Shown here piece by piece: positions 57,256 through 64,000 of a stretch of DNA of 64,000 nt. The notes beneath the pieces were generated by a model that was not told the DNA's origin, ran no database searches, and saw only the letters and a list, made by a program, of their open reading frames with translations. The translations under genes and the position numbers were made by a program. The number at the start of each line of letters is the position of its first letter. Positions within the stretch are counted from its first letter, which is position 1. The stretch spans positions 124,001 to 188,000 of the forward strand of contig JAJKFH010002315.1 of the NCBI GenBank assembly GCA_023333565.1. Reading direction: 5' to 3'. Source of the stretch: Puffinus mauretanicus (Eukaryota > Chordata > Aves > Procellariiformes > Procellariidae).

Positions 57256-60200
57256 GTAAGGCGTGATGTTGCCGTAAATTTGCGTGATGTGTTTCCAGAC
57301 CCACCAACGAAGGCTGCATGGAGTACCACGAAACGGTGCCCATTTACAGTGCACCACTGATTGCGCTCACTTGCCCATTTCTTCCTTTCCTATTTCCGTG
57401 GAATTAATTCTTACAATTCAAAACATCAGCAGGTCCAAACAATTATGATTAAAAAAAAAAATTAACTGCTATAAAAGTGCTTTCTCCCTCCCAGCAAATG
57501 CGGCACCTCCTTGCACTGGCCTCCTGGTCAGTGGCAACTTTTCTAATGTAAGGATGTTGAAGTCCAATATCCTGCAAAATTCAGTATTAAATGTGTATCT
57601 TTTTCCCACTGAACCGGAGAGATAGGCATCCTTAAAATGCAACACTTGCTTTTAGCCCTGGAAAATCCTGACATGCTTACCTTTACATCCGTTATATTTT
57701 ATCATTTAAAGATGATTTTATGGGTCTCTCTCACCTTGTTTTACTGTTGTCCTATTAACTAAGGTACCTGTTTCTATATGAAATGCAATACAAACATGGA
57801 TTAAAAAACTGTGAAAGTTTCTAAAATTTTAACAACTTACAGTTGGGGGATGCACAATGATAAAATAAGAGCCCATCAGCAAAACTTGAGCTGAACTACT
57901 GGTGGCTTTTCTACTTACAAAAAAGGGACATCCCAAAGCTGATTTGATAGGATCTCAAATCCCTGTAATTCCCTATGTGTCTCAGCCATGAAATAACTTT
58001 TGGCATAGTAATTTAAACTGTTAAACAGAAGATTCAAAAATAGCACACGTCAGTGATAAATGGGAAAGTTTATGCCCCAGAGTTGCTCTTAAGACAGCAT
58101 GGGGCAATGAGATGGGACAAAATCCTGCAGAATGAGTTCTGTATAGATCCCAGACCCTGCCAGGCTTTTTCATCAGTAACAATACTCCAAGAGAAATAAA
58201 AAGACAGGCAGTGAAAATCTCTGCTCATTCTGCAACAGGGAAAGAAAGATATTGATGTTTCCATGTGTGACTGTGTCTGATGAAATCAAGTATTCAAATG
58301 ACTTCTGTTTACATAGTATTTTGAGGAATAATGCTAATTTGCAGAATTGGCATCTGGGGTACAAGTATACATACCCTGGGAGAGCACTTATAGAGCCTTT
58401 GTGAAGCTAAGTAATAAACGCTTTGTCTTCACCACACTATTTATGGGTTGCTTGGGGGCATCCTGCTCTCTTTCTGCCCCTACCTGGGCATAAAATTATT
58501 GCAGAACTAGGTTTTAATAAGACCAACAGTAAATCTGAATGACCACACATGCACAGCTATTCCTGCTCCCCTGATCTCCAGCATTAATTATAAAGTGGAA
58601 CTGTTTATACAGTACATACCACTTTCCTGACTTCTTTCTTGTTTATGTCTAAACCTTTATGGACATAAAACTTTGGAATTTGCTTTTGGAATAAAACTGC
58701 AATTGAAGTGGCAATAACTGTGTTAGAAAACAACTTTGCTATTGCTCCCCTGGTTCTGTGGTCACGGCAGGTTTGCGTCTGCACTGGAACCCTCTCCCGT
58801 TCGAGCGTGTTGTTTCAGGTCATCTCCTTGCTGTCCCGTCTGCATGGCTCGTTAGAAACTCCAGCTCTAGATGGCTCAGAGCAAATGCTCCAGTTTTTCC
58901 TCCTAAGTCCTTTTCTTTCCTCTCTACTCTCCACCACGTCTTGGCCCGCTACAAGCGTCGCTGCACCCCGGTCAGGGGGGATTTGCAATACTCCCTCATG
59001 CCTCTGCTGCCAGGCTGTGATTCAGGCTGTCACTCCTTCTTTCACAGTGTACTGAAATGGCAGCCTCTTTGCTCCTCCAGATACAACACCTGCCTGTGCC
59101 CTCAGACACCCCCCCTCACTCAGAACTTTCCTGAAAGAGAAATTTTTCTTCTACAGTAAGTTATTACAAAACCAAGAGACTTCCATCTGATGGCATACAC
59201 ATGTGCCGATACCAAAATAAAGTAACTCATGCTCCACAAGCACTAAATTATTCCTTGTCGCGCTGGCCTGACTACTTGTTTCGTCAGGCTGTCACATTAT
59301 AAATTAATATGTTGGCTGTTTGGGGCTGAGAACTCTTTTTTTCCATTAGTTCAGTAAAACAGATACTGTACACCCTGGGCATCCTGGGCGTATAAAAATA
59401 ATAAATTACTGTAGTACACAGGCAAGGTATTATTCTTGTCTTTCCTTCCCTTTATTTTATCCCCTCCATCCTTTGCTTTTCCTCTGATCAATTCATCTCC
59501 CATTTACTTTCTAGTTCTGTCTTCATGTCAAATACATATTGCTCCAATATTCCAACCATGCCACCTGCTCCAAAAGTACAAGTACAGAGGCTTTACTAAT
59601 GTGAAGAAGAGGGAATCAGCAAAAACTCAAGGGGAGGAGAAGAAATAATTACTGTAAGAAAATTAAGAAAAAGGAATTGAGTCTCTACCTGGTATTGTCT
59701 CTTACGCTGACTTGGACACCTTCTAATTTCTGCCAGACTCTTTCTTTACTCTTCACATCCAACACAGAAATGTGGAGCCTTGATAGCCAGAGGAATCAAA
59801 CAGGCTTCTTTATGTAGACAGGTTGGGGTGCATTAGTAAGTGTTTCACCCAATCTCCCTTGTAGGTTAAAATGTCTTTTAATTCTGGTGGGCTATGCCGG
59901 GATGAGAATGAATAAACTCTCTCTTCATTTTAGTGTCCAGCTAGCAGAAGCTGCACAGGCTGTATGTTAAGTCTGTCCAAATTCCTTTCCTCCTTGGCAA
60001 GGTTATCCTACCTAGAAAAAGAAGAATTAAAAAAACCACTGTGTTTGGCTTCTTACAACTTTGGTTCTTCCCCCATGTTGGTACATTCCACTTTCCAGGG
60101 CACGCTTCTGATCTGAGTTTTAACACATAGTCCCCCAAAAGCACCCTCATAATAATGGTGAATAATTACTTATGGTAATACTTAGTGCATCATATTTTAA

Positions 60201-60423
60201 AAGTATCACGTAGTCTTAACTAATAAAAATATCAACAGAATTTACTGTTTGTTCTTTTAAAAAATAAATAGAGGTAAAATTTAAATATTTATTGAAAAAC
60301 TAAATATTGTAGCCTTGTGCCGTTATTGGCAAGAGGTGCTGTGCAAATAAAATCACCACGAGCTGTTGCCTCCTACATATCCGAGCTGGCCTGCAGATGC
60401 CCTGCTGTTCCAGACCCAGCCGT
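57256..60423. other. Non-coding sequence, no gene recognised
   Basis: AT-rich, low CpG. Nothing recognised on either strand. Short frames show no domain. Confidence 0.5.
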
Positions 60424-60471
60424 CGCGATGCTGCCAGTGCCTCTGGCCACTGCAGCGCCAGACCTCTCCTT
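60424..60471 (+). repeat. 48-bp dispersed repeat, copy 1
   Basis: Near-identical (46 of 48 bases) to 62103-62150, starting CGCGATGCTGCCAGTGCC and ending CCAGACCTCTCCTT. It contains an imperfect hairpin (GCTGCCAGTGCC paired with GGCCACTGCAGC). It carries CpGs in an AT-rich setting. Flanks are not obviously homologous to those of copy 2. Family unknown. Confidence 0.9.
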
Positions 60472-62102
60472 AGGAAAGCTCCTCTTTTTCTGGCACATTC
60501 ATTGCTCAGGTACATGTTGGGCCCACACCTTTCTTCCTTTTCCTCTCATGGTAAGGATGCAACTCTAATGAGAATTTACAAACATCAATCAAATGCTTTG
60601 GCAGGAGAACTGGCCCTAAGGGCTCAGGAGAAAACACGATGTGTTTTCCTCGTACTCCTGAACTCTCTGCAGCGTTCAGTGTGGTCCGTGGGCAGGCAGC
60701 ACCTTTTTGGGGTCTGGGGATCAGCTTGGTTGTTACCAAGGAGGACATGACCGGAGCCAGGCGTGTGGATGAGCCTTTGGACCTACCAAGGACTTCAGCG
60801 CGTCGGCATCCCGGGCAGGCTCAGCAGGTGAGGTTAGGCTGCGTGGAAGTGGAAGGTCTCCTGCTTCTGGCATCTTATTTCCAACCCTCCTATTCCACAT
60901 GGCCGTGCATTAGTGATGGGCAGTGCTAGCAGATGGCAAAGTTCGAGCCAGGCTAATTAAACATACTGAGCTAATAACCTTCCATTTTGGGACTGGTATA
61001 ATTCATAATTTAATGTATTGCTGCTGAGACATTAACCTTTCAACAACTGGCACGGTGCCCACAGCAGCCTGAGTGCTGACCATCTTTCAGGAAAATGAGT
61101 ATTATTGTTAAAACAGGTATAAATCATTCATGGCTTCAGCTTTTGTGTCAAACTGTACATGAAAATAAGTAGTAGGCTGGGTAATTTATTTACCTTTTGG
61201 TGGTTATTCTTATGATTTCATGATCATATTCTGTGATTCATAAACATTGGCCAAATGCCATTTTGTTCTCATTTTACCTTTTAAATATTGCAGTGGTTAT
61301 TCTGATTTTCATCTTTAACAAGTTCAAGACTGGTGCAGAATTGCTTGATCCAGGCACAAATATAATCTCATTTCAAGGAGGGAAAACTTATTTTAAGCTA
61401 ATTCCACAATATTCAACATGATTATTGAGACTACCAACTTGTTACATTTTTGTATTTTGCTAAAAGAAATGTTTCTTTGAAAATTGGTTTATAAACACAC
61501 AGATTCGAAGACTTTTCAAAAATAACGCATATAGTATATACAACTGTATGAATAGTTTCTGGTTGAAAACAACATGGGATACTGGAAAGAGGAGACTGTA
61601 AAAAGTTGGAAATTTCTCAACAGTCCTGCAAAGCAAGAAGTATAACTCCAAACACCTGGTTACTGGAATGGTATTACGGACCCAGGAGACCCTTACATTG
61701 ACTCTTGGGACCCTGCTGGCTGATCACATCATATTTTGTATCCCAAGCTACCTCTGCATTGAATTTTCTTTTCCAGGGAAAAGAGAATCAGAACGATCAG
61801 GTCACCAGCCACCCGTACCACAAAGCTTGCCTATTGATACACTAGTGTTAAAACCCTTTCATAAAGCTCCATCAATTCCAACTCTTGCTGTTATGGTCAA
61901 TGAGTAGGAATTGCTGAGATAAACTTATTACGGACTCATTATCTGCACCGTATCCAGCAAAAGTTTTCAGACATTTTGGACTAAAAGACTACTTTCAGTT
62001 CTCAATATTTATCGCATACTGGCACATACGCCAATCAAACACTGACTGAAAACATTACAAAGCTAAAATAAATTAAAAGCTAAAGTAAATGAGAATAAAG
62101 TC
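60472..62102. other. Unique sequence between repeat copies
   Basis: About 1.6 kb of AT-rich, non-coding DNA between the two 48-mers. No recognised gene or transposon. A TCAGGTACA word follows each 48-mer by a short distance (about 60507 and 62160). Confidence 0.45.
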
Positions 62103-62150
62103 CGCGATGCTGCCAGTGCCCCTGGGCACTGCAGCGCCAGACCTCTCCTT
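62103..62150 (+). repeat. 48-bp dispersed repeat, copy 2
   Basis: Second copy, same orientation, 1679 bases downstream. The two differences from copy 1 lie in the loop and inner stem. Here the hairpin arms (GCTGCCAGTGCCC and GGGCACTGCAGC) pair perfectly apart from one bulged C. It lies within AT-rich DNA, so its CpGs stand out. Confidence 0.9.
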
Positions 62151-64000
62151 TCTGTATTTCAGGTACAGATTGACCACAACTTGGGATGAAAAGAGTGCCA
62201 AGCGAGACCAACTCACTTTTAGATAGTGATACATCTGAAAAGGTCCCAAATGTACAGCCTGTTCCAGCCACCATCACTAGGCAGACCCAGTGGAAGCAAA
62301 TCCAGTCTAATTTATGTAGCAAACTTCGTCATAGTACGCAGATACAGAATAGGGAAGATCAGATACAGAAGAACACAACTGTTTATTGTGTATACTGATT
62401 ACATCAATATTTCAAACCCTCCATATCTCTGGGAATTATCATTTACATCTTGAAGGTATGAAACAGCAACCTGAAAGCTAAGACTCACAACAGCATTCAC
62501 CTGCCCTCAGATATCAAATATAGTACTGAATTGGCAGGAAAAAATTACTTCTCTTCGTTCTTCTTAACCCTAATTGGAGGAGTGAGTACTTCGCACTTTT
62601 TGAAAGGAAACTTTCTAAAAATATCCAGGCTGGGGATGATTTTCAGAAAAACACACTTCCAAACGATGCTTCACTGACCTTCTGTTTATTTGGTTAGGTT
62701 TTTTTTCCTTTTTTTCCCCCTAGCTACAATTTATCTTAATTCCAGTGTCGTCTAAACAACAACAACAACAACAAATCTCAACGTAACAACCTACATTATG
62801 CCTGTCAGTAACAGTTGAATGGCAGGTTCAAGTCACACGTCGGGAAATCTGGCACACCCAAACTGGAACTTCCCACCCGATGGACAACAGCAAGTGAAGC
62901 CTCCTCACTAGATAAAATGAAGTGAGTCGCCTCAAACTCCTTTAGTTGTCCACAGCCTCCGCCTTTTATTTGACCATCCACTCGGAATCAGATTGGCAGC
63001 TCCGTCCGTGATTCCCTCTGCTTTGCTGTGCCGTGATCTGTGCACTGTGCGGGCGCAGCAAACCGGCGCTTGGGAACTGGGATTAGAGCTGTGCTGCAGA
63101 ATTCACAGCACTAGTCCTAGGGCAAAGAGCACAGGCCTGTTGTGAATCCATGGCTGTAGAATTTGCGTTTTATTGTTACTGTTCAGAAATTTCAGCTTGA
63201 GTACAAAATAGTAATACAACCTCTTTTTTATGTTATTCTTTACAGCTACAGATACAACTTAATTACATCAGCGATGCATAAACTGATGTCTGCTGGAGTC
63301 TGCAGAGGCCCTGGAAGAATAACTCTAAAATGAGTGTGTTGTGCCTCTCAGTCCAAGTCCTACAGTGGTCTCTGACCACTAAAGTTGGCATTTTCCTGCC
63401 AGTTCTCCTTCAGAAGTAGCTAGGAGGAAGTGTACACATTATAAACAGTTTAATAAAGATCACTTCCTATCTCTTCTAATCAAATGGTGAACAAAGGTGG
63501 CCAACACTCAATCAAAAGAGGAAATTGTATTTCTATCTTTGAAGACGCATTAAAGGTGAGTCTAAAAAAAATCCTAAGTGGATGCTGAAGAACTAATCCA
63601 TTTGTAAAATTCCCATTTTTGAAGAGGTTAACTAAGAAATCAGAAAGAAGCTATTTGTAAGCATGTCTATCCACCATTTAGTGCTCAAGATAATGCCAAG
63701 ACCAGGACATTTAGGAGGCATAAGAGAGAAGGGAGCAACATCAGCGTGCTTAGTTTTAGGCTTCTCCTCAGTATTTTACATGTTCACTCACAGGATCATG
63801 TGAACAGTGCCAGAACAACTGAAACATAAAGCATTTGAACCTACTTATGGGGACAGCACTCAGAACCCCTCAGAACAGGAATTATTTGAGAAGTTAAGGT
63901 TCCTCTAGTTACCTTCTTCATACAGTAAGGAAACATACAGTATTAGCCCCAAAAAGGTCTATTCTTACATTGATGATGATACAGTAGACAACCTCTCACT
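62151..64000. other. Non-coding sequence to window end
   Basis: AT-rich and repeat-poor, with a T-rich tract (about 62695-62720) and an (AAC)6 microsatellite. No exon or gene end recognised. Confidence 0.5.
62755..62772. repeat. (AAC)6 microsatellite
   Basis: Six AAC units followed by AAATC. Confidence 0.95.

Noticed and set aside
1..64000. CRISPR arrays, toxin-antitoxin or defence systems, prophage, integrons, endogenous viral genes
   Set aside because: The sequence is vertebrate-type. No spaced direct-repeat arrays, compact operons, integrase or viral gene frames were seen on either strand.

Overview
This window reads as vertebrate nuclear DNA, almost certainly from a bird. The evidence is three CR1 retrotransposon fragments with the avian-type 3' end (about 3140-3520, 9313-9410 and 19262-19395), a very low interspersed-repeat load, a GC-rich CpG-island landscape, and no dense coding. 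I see no operons, ribosome-binding sites, tRNAs, rRNAs, CRISPR arrays, insertion sequences or viral genes. No open reading frame in either strand reads as a recognisable protein. The long frames in the GC-rich parts are Ala/Gly/Pro/Arg-rich by-products of base composition. This is therefore regulatory and intronic or intergenic sequence around one major promoter, not a gene cluster.

Layout. 1-39 kb is non-coding, locally C-rich or A-rich, with GC-rich patches. It carries the CR1 pieces, an old LINE of about 1 kb (10700-11725) whose best match in memory is the CR1/L3 type known from turtles and other amniotes, a reverse-strand MIR-like SINE (about 36325-36425), small tandem duplications, a perfect 22-bp palindrome (11829-11850), and several AT-rich homeodomain- or octamer-motif blocks that look like conserved non-coding elements. 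39.1-41.7 kb is a CpG-rich shoulder. 43.15-44.79 kb is the strongest CpG island. Its two GC-rich arms flank a 170-base AT-rich block packed with TAATTA-type sites and one NRF1-like site. Inside it, on the minus strand, a GTAAGT donor at 43757-43752 follows a possible short N-terminal coding stretch or 5' UTR exon, with an overlapping upstream ORF.

45-64 kb is AT-richer non-coding DNA with a second CpG-rich segment (about 54.56-55.56 kb), a forward MIR-like SINE (57045-57255), candidate conserved blocks (49310-49505 and 55560-55690) and a near-identical 48-bp repeat pair (60424 and 62103).

Interpretation (inference). The island probably holds the promoter of a developmental regulator with a very long first intron. 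The minus-strand donor and a tendency to A>T and C>G on the + strand to its left suggest the main gene runs leftward. G-richer and T-richer sequence to its right hints at a divergent transcript. I could not name the gene from sequence alone. I found no convincing novel biological system. The items most worth checking are the promoter block, the candidate first exon, the duplicated 48-mer and the candidate enhancers.
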